This document shows, one piece after another, positions 21,978 through 31,989 of a stretch of 64,000 bases of DNA (positions within the stretch are counted from its first letter, which is position 1; each line of letters begins with the position of its first letter). Made by a program: the position numbers and the translations under genes. A model generated the notes under the pieces. That model was not told the DNA's origin. It did no database searches and was given only the letters and a program-made list of their open reading frames with translations. The stretch is from the NCBI GenBank assembly GCA_012032345.1, contig JAAUQI010000015.1:1-64000 (forward strand). Reading direction: 5' to 3'. Source of the DNA: Leptolyngbyaceae cyanobacterium RM1_1_2. GTDB lineage: Bacteria > Cyanobacteriota > Cyanobacteriia > Phormidesmidales > Phormidesmidaceae.

Positions 21978-23369
21978 ATGGGTATTGCCAGTATTAACCC
22001 CACCACTGGTGAAAAACTACAGGTTTTTGCGGCGCTTAGCCAGGAGGCGATCGCATCTTCGCTAGCGCTGGCACAGCAGACTTTTGCAGAATATCGTCAG
22101 ACTTCGTTTGAGCAGCGATCGCAGTGGTTACAGGCAGCAGCAGCGGTGCTAGAGCAAAATCAGGACAGCTTTGGCCGTCTGATGACACTAGAGATGGGCA
22201 AGCCGCTAAAGTCAGCGATCGCTGAGGTGAAAAAATCTGCCTGGGTCTGTCGCTACTACGCCGAGAATGCAGCAGCTTTTTTGGCTGATGAGCCAGCCGC
22301 AACTGACGCTAGCCAGAGCTACGTCCGCTATCTGCCCTTGGGCATTGTGCTAGCGGTGATGCCCTGGAATTTTCCCTTCTGGCAGGTGTTTCGCTTTGCG
22401 GCTCCGGCGCTGATGGCTGGCAATGTCGGCCTGTTGAAACATGCCTCTAACGTGCCGCAGTGTGCCCTAGCCATTGAAAGCGTCTTTAAGCAGGCAGGGT
22501 TGCCAGCAGGAGCTTTTCAAACGCTGCTGATCGGGGCTGATCAGGTAGAAGCCGTAGTTAGAGATCACCGGGTCAAAGCTGCTACCCTGACCGGGAGTGA
22601 AGCTGCTGGGTCTAGTCTGGCGGCGACTGCCGGAGCCGAAATTAAAAAAACCGTGCTAGAACTCGGCGGCAGCGATCCGTTTATTGTGCTGCCCAGTGCC
22701 GATATTGACGCGGCAGTCGAGACAGCCGTGACGGCACGGATGCTCAATAACGGCCAGTCCTGCATTGCCGCTAAGCGGTTTATTTTGCATCAGGCGATCG
22801 CCGATCAGTTTGAAGCCAAACTGGTGGAAAAGTTCCGAGCGCTCAAGGTGGGCGATCCCTTAGAAGCAGGCACCGACCTCGGCCCGCTGGCAACGCCTGC
22901 TATCTTGCATGACATCGACCAGCAGGTACAGGCGTGTCTGCAAGCGGGCGCTCAGGCCCTAGTCGGCGGCGATCTAGCAGATCTCCAGGCTCAGCTCCCA
23001 GAGGCGCTGCAAAAAGGTCACTTTTACCCGGCGACGGTGATTGCTCAGATTCCCGCCGGTACCCCAGCGGCTGAGGAAGAATTCTTTGGCCCGGTGGCGC
23101 TGGTTTTCCGAGTGGATAGCTTAGCCGCCGCCATTGAGCTAGCCAATGCTACCCCCCTCGGCCTTGGAGCCAGCGCCTGGACTCAAGATCAATCAGAGCG
23201 CGATCGCCTGATCAATGACCTTGAAGCCGGAGCCGTCTTTATCAACAGCCTGGTCAAATCTGATCCACGCCTGCCCTTTGGCGGCACCAAGCGCTCGGGT
23301 TACGGACGCGAACTCGGTCGGCACGGCATTCAGGAGTTTGTCAATATTAAAACCGTCTGGGTGCAATAA
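21978..23369 (+). CDS. NAD(P)-dependent succinic semialdehyde dehydrogenase (GabD-like)
   Basis: Oxidises succinic semialdehyde to succinate. 463-residue aldehyde dehydrogenase with [12 protein letters not shown] in the cofactor site, general base Glu228 (LELGGSDP) and nucleophile Cys262 (NNGQSC). A strong AAAGGAGG ribosome site lies about 9 bases before the ATG. The substrate is inferred from the next gene, a ThDP decarboxylase: these two neighbours match the cyanobacterial 2-oxoglutarate decarboxylase/SSADH pair shown in Synechococcus sp. PCC 7002 to replace 2-oxoglutarate dehydrogenase. The 173-base gap before the decarboxylase could carry an internal promoter. Confidence 0.9.
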   Translation: MGIASINPTTGEKLQVFAALSQEAIASSLALAQQTFAEYRQTSFEQRSQWLQAAAAVLEQNQDSFGRLMTLEMGKPLKSAIAEVKKSAWVCRYYAENAAAFLADEPAATDASQSYVRYLPLGIVLAVMPWNFPFWQVFRFAAPALMAGNVGLLKHASNVPQCALAIESVFKQAGLPAGAFQTLLIGADQVEAVVRDHRVKAATLTGSEAAGSSLAATAGAEIKKTVLELGGSDPFIVLPSADIDAAVETAVTARMLNNGQSCIAAKRFILHQAIADQFEAKLVEKFRALKVGDPLEAGTDLGPLATPAILHDIDQQVQACLQAGAQALVGGDLADLQAQLPEALQKGHFYPATVIAQIPAGTPAAEEEFFGPVALVFRVDSLAAAIELANATPLGLGASAWTQDQSERDRLINDLEAGAVFINSLVKSDPRLPFGGTKRSGYGRELGRHGIQEFVNIKTVWVQ

Positions 23370-23542
23370 ACGAGTCCACTCTTTATGAGCGGCCTTGTTG
23401 GACATCTTGATCTCCCTTACGCTAGCCACCTTTTGCCGTCTGCCCGTGCAGGTTGAACAGGCAACCCGAAAACCAGATATAGACTTCTCTCAAAGCCTAT
23501 CTCATCAAATTCTATCCGTCCCCATCCGTTGCTTAAAATTCC

Positions 23543-25189
23543 ATGACTCAATCTAATACCGCCGAACTGCTGGTTCGATGCCTCGAAAACGAAGGCGTCG
23601 AGTACATCTTTGGCGTTCCCGGCGAAGAAAATCTACAGGTATTGCAGGCGCTCAAATACTCCTCCATTCAATTCATTACCACCCGGCACGAGCAGGGTGC
23701 TGCCTTTATGGCTGATGTCTATGGTCGGCTGACAGGCAAAGCGGGGGTCTGCCTCTCTACCCTGGGGCCAGGCGCCACCAACCTGATGACAGGGGTAGCC
23801 GACGCCAACCTCGATCGCGCTCCCCTAGTCGCCATCACCGGGCAGGTCGGCACCGACCGGATGCACATTGAGTCTCACCAGTATCTCGACTTGGTGGCGA
23901 TGTTTTCACCCGTGACCAAGTGGAACACACAGATTGTGCGGCCCAGCAACACACCTGAAATCGTGCGCAAGGCTTTTAAACTGGCCCAGAGCGAAAAACC
24001 GGGCGCAGTCCACATTGATCTGCCCGAAAATATTGCCAGCATGGCAGCAAAGGGGCTACCGCTGAGGCCAGACAGCCGGGAGAAAACCTTTGCCTCAATT
24101 CACAGCCTGCAGCAGGCGGCAGTTGCCATTTCCCAAGCCACGAACCCGATGATTTTGGTGGGAAACGGGGCGATTCGGGCTGAGGCCAGCGACGGACTGA
24201 GCGAGTTTGCTACCCGTCTAAATATTCCAGTTGCCAATACCTTCATGGGCAAGGGCGTGATTCCCTATACCCACTCGCTCTCGCTGTGGACCCTGGGGCT
24301 GCAGCAGCGAGATTTTATTAGCTGTGCGCTGGAAAAAGCCGATCTGGTGATTGCTGTTGGCTATGACCTAGTAGAGTTTTCGCCCAAGCGCTGGAATCCT
24401 GAGGGCGAAATTCCGATTGTGCATATTGGTCTAACTCAGGCCGAAATCGACAGCAGCTATATCCCCAGAGTCGAAGTAGTCGGAGATATTGCAGACTCGC
24501 TGCAGGAAATTCTCAAGCGGGTCGATCGCAAGGGGCTGCCAGAGCCTCATGCTCTCAGCCTGCGCGCAGACATTCGGGCGGACTATGAGCAGTACGCTAA
24601 CGACGACGAATTTCCGATCAAGCCGCAAAAGCTAATCTACGATCTGCGGCAGGTGATGGGGGCTGAGGACATCGTAATCTCTGACGTGGGCGCTCATAAG
24701 ATGTGGATTGCTCGCAACTATCACTGTGTTCGGCCCAATACCTGCCTGATTTCTAACGGCTTTGCCGCCATGGGTATTGCTATTCCAGGGGCGATCGCTG
24801 CTAAGCTTGTACATCCCAGCCGCAAAGTCGTCGCGGCTACCGGGGACGGCGGCTTTATGATGAACTGCCAGGAGCTAGAAACGGCTCTGCGCGTCGGTGC
24901 TAACTTTGTCACCATTATCTTCAACGACGGCGGCTACGGCCTAATTGAGTGGAAACAGCACAACCACTATGGCGAATCGGCTTTTGTCCACTTCAAGAAT
25001 CCAGACTTTGTCAAGTTTGCCGAAAGCATGGGACTTAAAGGCTACCGCATTGAATCCACCGAAGATTTTCTGCCCACACTCAAAGCCGCCCTCGAACAGG
25101 ACGTGCCAGCGGTGATTGACTGCCCGGTAGACTACCGCGAAAACCTGCTCTTTACTCAGAAAACTGAAGACCTGAGCTGCCTGGTCTAA
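23543..25189 (+). CDS. ThDP-dependent 2-oxoglutarate decarboxylase (acetolactate-synthase-like)
   Basis: Predicted to decarboxylate 2-oxoglutarate to succinic semialdehyde, completing the TCA cycle in cyanobacteria. 548 residues with three ThDP-enzyme domains: pyrimidine-binding with the catalytic glutamate near residue 50 (TTRHEQGAAFMADVYGR), a central DHS-like domain, and the pyrophosphate-binding motif ATGDGGFMMNCQELETALRVGANFVTIIFNDGGYG. It would be called acetolactate synthase by similarity alone; the adjacent dehydrogenase gene and the solitary large-subunit form without IlvN support the decarboxylase reading. Confidence 0.87.
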   Translation: MTQSNTAELLVRCLENEGVEYIFGVPGEENLQVLQALKYSSIQFITTRHEQGAAFMADVYGRLTGKAGVCLSTLGPGATNLMTGVADANLDRAPLVAITGQVGTDRMHIESHQYLDLVAMFSPVTKWNTQIVRPSNTPEIVRKAFKLAQSEKPGAVHIDLPENIASMAAKGLPLRPDSREKTFASIHSLQQAAVAISQATNPMILVGNGAIRAEASDGLSEFATRLNIPVANTFMGKGVIPYTHSLSLWTLGLQQRDFISCALEKADLVIAVGYDLVEFSPKRWNPEGEIPIVHIGLTQAEIDSSYIPRVEVVGDIADSLQEILKRVDRKGLPEPHALSLRADIRADYEQYANDDEFPIKPQKLIYDLRQVMGAEDIVISDVGAHKMWIARNYHCVRPNTCLISNGFAAMGIAIPGAIAAKLVHPSRKVVAATGDGGFMMNCQELETALRVGANFVTIIFNDGGYGLIEWKQHNHYGESAFVHFKNPDFVKFAESMGLKGYRIESTEDFLPTLKAALEQDVPAVIDCPVDYRENLLFTQKTEDLSCLV

Positions 25190-25370
25190 GCTACTCTCCT
25201 CGTTCCTGGGCAGTGCCTGGGAATGCCCCCCTACCGCTTAGAAGCTACAGTACCTGCCAATATTTTTAGTTCTTATGAATACTCATCCTGTCGAACTCAC
25301 CCTGGAACGCTCCCTGACTCAGCCACCCAGAACTTTTGCCTCGGCAAAACAGGTTCGCGGCCCCTGCTGT
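25190..25370. other. Intergenic stretch after the decarboxylase gene
   Basis: No gene is supported. A 56-codon frame starting at ATG 25275 on the plus strand has no ribosome site and no recognisable product, and it runs into the Doc remnant on the other strand. Confidence 0.5.
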
Positions 25371-25650
25371 TCAGTTAGCTACCCCATCAGCCAAAAGCCA
25401 ATAATCACCTACAGCTACCTTGAACTTCTGCTCGGAGATGGTTAGGTCGAGGACAAGAAACGTCTCGTTGCAGCCTGTCCTGTGCGTTTGTTCCACAAAT
25501 GGATGGTTCGTGATGATAGAAAATCCCAATGCTGCTGATTTCTGAATCAAGGTTGGGTACAGATCTTCTCCACCAAACGTCAATGCGACCAGTGATTAGA
25601 TTTCTGGGCGATTAAGACCCCGTGGATAACCTGAAAGCCTTAGTATCTCA
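25371..25650 (-). pseudogene. Remnant of a Doc (death-on-curing, Fic-fold) toxin gene
   Basis: The minus strand encodes TFGGEDLYPTLIQKSAALGF followed by TNHPFVEQTHRTG, which aligns with the Doc core (GGEDLYPTL then the Fic motif HPFxxGNKRT). The Fic motif has lost its GN pair (EQTH instead of DGNK), so the AMPylation/phosphorylation loop is damaged. An in-frame TAA near 25592 cuts it from degraded upstream sequence, and the C-terminal half is missing. No antitoxin gene is recognisable. A decayed toxin-antitoxin module. Confidence 0.7.
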
Positions 25651-25716
25651 ATCGACAGCATTGTAGGTACTCGCTGCCTGACAATAGAATTACTGAACTT
25701 CCATCTTCTTCAAGCT

Positions 25717-26277
25717 ATGACTCTGACTCAGGTTTGGGGGGCGTTTTTAATTTTTGTGCTGTGTCCTTTGCTGGGAGGTCTGCCGCTGACAGGCTGGATT
25801 ACACGGCTGATTAGCGGCGATCGCCTGAGTCAGATCGGCACTGGTAATGTTGGGGTGTCGGCGGCGTTCTATCATGGCGGACGCTGGGCTGGAATATTAT
25901 CTGTCTGTGCGGAAGCGCTCAAAGGCATTGTGGCAGTGCTGCTGGCCCGCTATTACTTTCCGACCGACCCCACCTGGGAAATCGTGGCCCTAATTGCGCT
26001 GGTACTAGGCCGCTACTGGATGGCTAAAGGCGCAGGCACGACCAATGTCGTGTGGGGCATCTGGGTACATGACTGGATTACAGCAGGGCTGACTTTTCTA
26101 ATCAGCGCCGCTGGCACTACCCTGCTGCGGCAGCGGCGGCAGGGCAGGCTTTTGGTACTGATGGTGCTGCCGATAGTAACGGCGCTGCGCCATAGTAAAG
26201 AGGGCAGCTTAGTGCTGGCAACAGTCTGTCTCAGCGGCCTGATTGCCTGGATTTATCAGAAGCTGCTGATGATTTAG
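25717..26277 (+). CDS. PlsY-like membrane protein (divergent acyl-phosphate G3P acyltransferase family)
   Basis: 186 residues, mostly hydrophobic with about five or six membrane segments. GGLPLTGWITRLISG and IGTGNVGVSAAFYHGGRWAGI correspond to the first PlsY motifs, and EALKGIVAVLLA to the lysine-glycine motif. The third motif, normally GHxFPV followed by FKGGKG, reads LGRYWMAKGAGTTN, so the usual histidine and lysine-glycine loop are changed. It may be a specialised or inactive relative. Its stop codon is two bases from the start of the dikinase-like gene, so the two are almost certainly coupled. Confidence 0.7.
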   Translation: MTLTQVWGAFLIFVLCPLLGGLPLTGWITRLISGDRLSQIGTGNVGVSAAFYHGGRWAGILSVCAEALKGIVAVLLARYYFPTDPTWEIVALIALVLGRYWMAKGAGTTNVVWGIWVHDWITAGLTFLISAAGTTLLRQRRQGRLLVLMVLPIVTALRHSKEGSLVLATVCLSGLIAWIYQKLLMI

Positions 26278-26279
26278 AT

Positions 26280-28709
26280 TTGCCTACAGAGTCAGGTCGT
26301 ATTGAGTCTCAAACTATGCTTCGTTTCTTTCAGGGCGATCGCGCTTTGCTCTCCCTAGACCAGGATCTCTCAGCCGATCAGGTCGGGGCAAAAGCGGCCA
26401 CGCTGGCTCAGCTCCAGCGCTGGGGCTACCCGGTGCCCCTAGGCTATGTGCTGCCTGCAGGCGACGATCCCACTCCGCTGCTGGAAATTGCCCGGCCCTC
26501 ACCGCAGCAGCCTGTAATTGTGCGCTCCTCAGCCGCCGGAGAAGATTCTGAAGCGGCCTCGGCTGCGGGGCAGTACGTCTCAATTGCCAATGTGAGCAAC
26601 CAAGAGGCCCTGAGCGCTGCGATTGTCCGCTGCTTTGAGTCTTACAGCAGGCCCTCGGCACGGCAGTATCGCCGCGATCGCGGTTTGCCCGAAGGCCAGA
26701 TGGCGGTGATTGTGCAGACTCAGGTGCAGGGGGTCTTTTCGGGGGTAGCCTTCAGCCGCGACCCGATAGCGCAATGCGGTGATGCGGTCATAATTGAAGC
26801 CCTGCCGGGGGGAGCCGCTCAGGTAGTTTCGGGACAGGTCACACCCGAGGCTTATCAGGTGATGGTGCAGCCGGAGGATATTCCAGAATTTGAGCGCCAA
26901 GGGTTTTCTGATACCTGGCAGTTGCCCTCAGCCCTGACGCTCCAGGTAGAAGGCACGGGCACGGTGCCCTCCGGCTTATTGCAACAGGTAGCTTTTTTGG
27001 CGCGTCATTTAGAAGAGCGCTACTACGGCATTCCCCAAGATGTTGAGTGGAGCTATGACGGCCAGCAGCTTTGGGTATTGCAGAGCCGCCCGATTACAAC
27101 GCTGCTGCCGATCTGGACGCGCAAAATCGCGGCAGAGGTAATTCCCGGCTACATTCGGCCCTTGACTTGGTCAATCAATCGGCCCCTAACCTGCGGCGTC
27201 TGGGGCAATATTTTTACGTTGGTGCTGGGCGATCGCGCCCGCAGTCTGGATTTTGAGCAAACCGCTACCCTACACTACGCCCAGGCTTATTTTAATGCTT
27301 CGCTGCTGGGGAATATTTTTCGCCGCATGGGGCTGCCGCCTGAGAGCCTGGAATTTTTGACTCGGGGAGCTAAGTTTAGCCAGCCGCCGCTGGCCTCTAC
27401 CCTGCGTAACCTGCCAGGACTGCTGCGCCTAGCCAGTCGAGAATGGCGGCTACCGAGTGACTTTCGCCGCGACCAGCGCCGTCAGTTTCAGCCAGCGCTG
27501 GCTCACTTTAGAGAGCATCCGGCTAGCCAGTGTACGCCAGAAACACTTTTAGAGCGCATAGAGACGCTGCTAGAGCTGCTGCGGCAGGCAACCTACTACA
27601 GCATTTTGTCGCCGCTGAGTCTGGCGATACGGCAGGCGGTGCTAAAAGTTAACGAGGCCGAGCTAGAGGCTACAACTCTGCCAGAGGTGGCTTCGATGCG
27701 ATCGCTGCGGGCGATCGCCCAGGAATCGCGCTCAATTTTATCTATCCTGTCGGTGCGTCCTGACAGCAGTGCTTCCCTGTTTGCTGCTCTCTCAGAAACT
27801 GCCGATGCTCAGCCTGTCTTAAAAAAAATCGATCGCTTCCTGGCTCAGTATGGCTATCTTAGCGAGGTAGGTACCGACATCGCCGTTCCTACCTGGCGAG
27901 AAAATCCCCGTCCGGTGCGAGAGCTTTTTGCTCAGTTTTTGCTGAATCCGTCGCCTGAACCTGTGACTGCCGCCAAAACTCAGTCTCAGAACCGGGGGAA
28001 AGTCCGGCAGGTGCAGCGGCGGCTCGATCTCAAAGGACAGGTCACAGAAGCCTATAGCCGCCTGCTAGCAGAGCTACGCTGGACTTTTATAGCGCTTGAA
28101 CGGCAGTGGATACAGGCAGGGCTGTTGGCGCAAGCTGGAGATATTTTCTTTTTGCAGCTAGCCGAAATTCGCCAGATGATTCAGACTGGCTCCCCCATCA
28201 GCACTCAGCCCGGTTCTCAAGGCCCCCAAAGTCTGCCTGTCTCGCTGCCAGAGCTGGTCAAGGCTAGGCGATCGCGCTTTGAACAAGACCAAACCATCAA
28301 AACCGCGCCCTATATTGTCTACGGCAATCAGCCTCCCAGCCAGCAGGCGCTATCGGTACTGTCAAACAGCGTCCAAACCCTGAGCATCCAAATTCTTAAA
28401 GGGATTGGCGCGAGTCCTGGTCAGATTGTCGGGCAGGTCTGCATTTTAGAAACCCTGCAAAACCTGCCAGAGATTACAGCCAACACGATTTTGGTGGTGC
28501 CCTACACCGACTCTGGCTGGGCACCGCTGCTGTCAAGAGCAGGGGGCTTAATTGCTGAAGTCGGGGGTAGGCTGTCTCACGGAGCGATCGTAGCTAGAGA
28601 ATACGGTATTCCCGCTGTTATGGATGTAACCCACGCCCTACAGCGGCTGCATAACGGTCAGCGGGTACGCATTGACGGGCGGGCAGGTACGGTGGAGGTG
28701 CTGGATTGA
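26280..28709 (+). CDS. PEP-synthase-like dikinase with ATP-binding and C-terminal phosphohistidine domains
   Basis: Up to 809 residues (TTG at 26280; ATG at 26316 gives 797). N-terminal PPDK ATP-grasp domain (VIVRSSAAGEDSEAASAAGQY, QGVFSGVAFSRDP, DVEWSYDGQQLWVLQSRPI), a long helical middle region without clear relatives, and a C-terminal mobile domain ending GGRLSHGAIVAREYGIPAVM, whose histidine carries phosphate. There is no TIM-barrel PEP/pyruvate domain. The order ATP-grasp, middle, His domain is that of rifampin phosphotransferase-like enzymes, so it probably phosphorylates an unknown acceptor, perhaps a lipid-linked substrate given its PlsY-like partner. That role is inference only. Confidence 0.78.
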   Translation: MPTESGRIESQTMLRFFQGDRALLSLDQDLSADQVGAKAATLAQLQRWGYPVPLGYVLPAGDDPTPLLEIARPSPQQPVIVRSSAAGEDSEAASAAGQYVSIANVSNQEALSAAIVRCFESYSRPSARQYRRDRGLPEGQMAVIVQTQVQGVFSGVAFSRDPIAQCGDAVIIEALPGGAAQVVSGQVTPEAYQVMVQPEDIPEFERQGFSDTWQLPSALTLQVEGTGTVPSGLLQQVAFLARHLEERYYGIPQDVEWSYDGQQLWVLQSRPITTLLPIWTRKIAAEVIPGYIRPLTWSINRPLTCGVWGNIFTLVLGDRARSLDFEQTATLHYAQAYFNASLLGNIFRRMGLPPESLEFLTRGAKFSQPPLASTLRNLPGLLRLASREWRLPSDFRRDQRRQFQPALAHFREHPASQCTPETLLERIETLLELLRQATYYSILSPLSLAIRQAVLKVNEAELEATTLPEVASMRSLRAIAQESRSILSILSVRPDSSASLFAALSETADAQPVLKKIDRFLAQYGYLSEVGTDIAVPTWRENPRPVRELFAQFLLNPSPEPVTAAKTQSQNRGKVRQVQRRLDLKGQVTEAYSRLLAELRWTFIALERQWIQAGLLAQAGDIFFLQLAEIRQMIQTGSPISTQPGSQGPQSLPVSLPELVKARRSRFEQDQTIKTAPYIVYGNQPPSQQALSVLSNSVQTLSIQILKGIGASPGQIVGQVCILETLQNLPEITANTILVVPYTDSGWAPLLSRAGGLIAEVGGRLSHGAIVAREYGIPAVMDVTHALQRLHNGQRVRIDGRAGTVEVLD

Positions 28710-28711
28710 TG

Positions 28712-28862
28712 CAGGTGAGCCATAGCGCTGACCAATCACAATAGAGGTTTCGATGAAAGATAGGGTCGAGAGTAGTCGATAAGGACTCTCGCTGATAAGT
28801 TCTGCAAAAACAGACGCTTCTTCTCCAGAAAGAATGGCGATTAGGGCAGATGAATCGATAAC
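28712..28862 (-). pseudogene. Remnant of a VapC (PIN-domain) toxin gene
   Basis: The minus strand reads VIDSSALIAILSGEEASVFA and then STLSFIETSIVIGQRYG in one frame, matching the N-terminal third of PIN-domain VapC toxins including the first catalytic Asp and a Glu. No start codon is in place, and the frame runs into the end of the dikinase gene, so the last two-thirds are gone. Just upstream, VGLPE followed by TAA looks like the tail of a VapB antitoxin. A CAACTGTACG motif is tandemly repeated at about 28890-28914. Confidence 0.65.
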
Positions 28863-28980
28863 CCTTTACTCAGGTAAACCGACATCAATTCAACTGTACG
28901 CATCAACTGTACGCAGACGCGCGGTAGCTTTAGATAGAGGAGCTGAGTATTAACAGAGAAGCTATAACCGGCACTGGGGA

Positions 28981-31900
28981 CTACTTTTCGATCGCACCCA
29001 ACGCTGTCAAGGTGTTTTTCTCTGACTCAGACAAGCCCTTTACTCCTGTAATGTCCATTCCTTCGTAAGGTCTAAGAGGTCTCATGACCTTCAAGCATTC
29101 ACCATTTGAAGTATCCCAAATACGGATTGTCTGATCGAAACTGCCGCTAATGAGCTTTGACCCATCTAAAGTAAAAATCACAGACTGCACTCTATTCGTA
29201 TGACCAAACAATGTTTTAAGGCATTCTCCTGTATGGAGATCCCAGACCTTCAAAACCTTGTCATCACCAGCACTTGCTAAAACTTTTCCATCAAAAGAAA
29301 TTGCTAAGGCACTAATATCATCATCGTGTGCCAGCCAAGCTTTTGAAACAGATTTGTTGGCAACATTCCATAACCTAATCATTCGATCTGCTCCTGCGCT
29401 AGCCATGAAACGACCATTCGGAGTAAAAACTAGTGAATTTATACCGCCGCGATGCTCCTTCAGCGTGGCAATACAGTCTTTGGTCTGAACGTTCCAAAAT
29501 CTAATTGTTTGATCATCTCCGCCACTGGCAATCAAACGATTGTCAGGACTAATTGCGACACTCCATAACCAGTTATCATGTCCTGCTAAGACTACCAGGC
29601 ATTCGCCAGTGTGAGGGTTCCACAGTCGAACTGTACAATCAGCACTTGTGCTGACTAAAAGCTTTCCATCTGAACTAAAGGCAATAGCGTTAACACATTT
29701 CTCATGACCTCTTAGAATTTTAACTTGAGCACCCGTATGAATATTTCTGAGCCTAATTAATGGATCAAAGCTCGCCGTCGCAAAGAATTGACCATCTGGG
29801 CTAATTTCGACTGAATTCACTCGACTTTCACCACCCAGCACCCAGTACTTTTTGGGGCCAGAAAGAATATCCAAATCAGAATCATCCCACTGCCACATTC
29901 TCAAGAACTTATCTTCACAGCCAATAATGAGGGTTTTCTGATTGGGGGAAAGCGCTACTGACCGAATTTCTCCTGTATATCCCTGCAACGTACCAATACA
30001 CTCACCCGTTTCGATATCCCAGTGTTTGACGGTTTGATCGTCACTGCCGCTAGTGAGTATTTTACCATTCGGATGAAAAGCCACAGTACGGATCCAACTA
30101 GTATGTCCTAGAAGGACTCTAATACATTCACCTGTTTTGATATCCCATAGTCTGATGGTTTGGTCGTAGCAGGCACTTGCTAAAATTCTGCCATCGGGAC
30201 TGAATGCAACTGAATAAACTCTTTTATCCGAGTGTCCCGTCAGCACCTGTAGACATTCATCAGTTTCAATGTCCCATAGTCTAATAGTTTGATCTCGACT
30301 ACCGCTGGCAAGGGTTTTTCCATCGAAGCTTAGGGATAAGGCTCTAACTCGATTTGTATGCCCATACAGAGATTTGAGATGCTTTCCTGTATGCAAATCC
30401 CATATTTTGATGGTTTTGTCAGAAGCTCCACTGATTAACCAGTTATTCTCATTATGGAAAACAACTGACTCCACTGGCCCGGAATGGCCTGTAATCGTTT
30501 GCAGACACTCACCTGTTTCTAAGTCCCAGCCTTTAATTGCATTGTCATCATCACCGCTAAAGATACGTTTGAAATCAGAGCTAATTGCAACAGAGTTCAC
30601 TCGATTGGTATGACCGCGCAGAACTTTTGCACAACTCTTATTCTCCAGATCCCAGATTCTAATGGTTTGATCAAAACTCGCGCTAAGCAAGATTTTACCG
30701 TCAGCAGAGAATACAAGCGAGCGTATCCAGTTTGTGTGACCTTTGAGGTTAGCAACTAGCTGATAGTTTTGTGTATTCCACAGGTTGATTTCACGGGTCG
30801 CGCCAGCCGTCGCTAGAAGTCTGCCGTCGGGACTGTAGGCAATAGAGAAAATAGAACCAAATAACCTTGGCAGCAAAGATTTCGCCAGAAATGCATTGGT
30901 AAAGTTAGTTTCCCTCAGGTTAGCCTCAACTAAATTTGCACCTTGAATAAAGGTATTAGATAGGTCTTGATAAGACAATGAGTTTTTGTCTAGGCAAACT
31001 AAGAGATTAGCTACGTTGCCACCTATATAACCTACGTTTTCTTCTGTTTGATTACATGTAGTTTTAATCGCATCTATCAGCGGATGCGGAGACGACTTTG
31101 TAAACGGAATCAGCAGGGGAATCAGCAGATCTAAAACCGCTTTAGTTACGACTGATTTTCCAATAGTTTGGTGCAAATGTTCTAAAGGCTCACGGATAAA
31201 GCTCCGCAATGGGGGGCGATTAAGAATTTTGCTGTTGCTATCAAGCTCACACAGGAAATAGCCAGACCAAGTGTAATCCTGGGGATCTACATTGGCATCT
31301 GAAGCCGACTGCGTTTTTGCCAACTCCAAAAAATCAGGGGCTAGCGCTCCTAGCTCGGCGGCAAACTTATAGGCAACGAAAAACTCTAAAAGAGACCGAT
31401 GGGCGGGGGTATAGTCTCCCTCAGCATTGCGAATCAGCATGGTTTGCCCCATCATGTCGTAGTGCCAGTGATCCAGATCCTTTTGTTCTTCAACCGCAGA
31501 CCCAAATAGCTTGCGAATCCGGTCTGGAAACTCGCGGTAGTTAATGCTCATGCGGTCAGTACTCAGCATCTCCCACGACAGCTCACACATAAAATAAAGC
31601 TTGTCTGCCATTGAGGTAAACGTGCGTTCTGCCTTGATATCCCGCTCCATCTTGTGGCGCACGGCGTAGAGATACACCCGCGACATATCCACTGGCTTAC
31701 CTGCTTCAATATCAGGCAGGGCCTCCAAAATTAGCTCTGTCAGCACCGGGCGACGAGCCAAATCCAGCAGTTCAGGATTGTCCATGATTTGCCCTACCGT
31801 GATGGGTTGAGCCTGGTGAGAAAGCACCTGACGAATTTGCTTGTCGTTGAACTTCTCCAGTTCCAACACTTCAAACTGGGGCGTTTCTCCGGTCAAGTCT

Positions 31901-31989
31901 TTTGTAGAGGCTTGCAGTTCCGCATTCAGCAGAGCGCGGCCTTCTCTCGCTTCTGGGAAATGACCCCTCATCGGTGCGATGAGTTTCAA
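28981..31989 (-). pseudogene. NACHT-WD40 protein, C-terminal part (pentapeptide repeats and 14 WD40 repeats)
   Basis: 1002 codons. Residues about 8-290 are the helical C-terminal half of a NACHT module (HFPEAREGRALLNAELQ, ARRPVLTELILEALPDIEAG, GDYTPAHRSLLEFFVAYKFA). Residues about 340-375 form a short pentapeptide-repeat block (DLSNTFIQGANLVEANLRET), and 14 WD40 repeats follow, enough for two seven-bladed propellers. The P-loop and Walker B region that should precede HFPEA is missing; the N-terminal domain lies in the adjoining frame at 31871-32773. Intact relatives are STAND-type signalling or defence ATPases; this copy should lack NTPase activity even if translated. Confidence 0.8.

Noticed and set aside
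23193-23429. 78-codon minus-strand frame over the end of the dehydrogenase gene
   Set aside because: Mostly antisense to a well-supported gene.
30374-30613. Plus-strand frame opposite the WD40 region
   Set aside because: Antisense shadow of the WD40 repeats.
29000-30900. Regular repeats of about 126 bases that could suggest a CRISPR or satellite array
   Set aside because: They are the coding periodicity of WD40 repeats; units are diverged and continuous, with no spacers.
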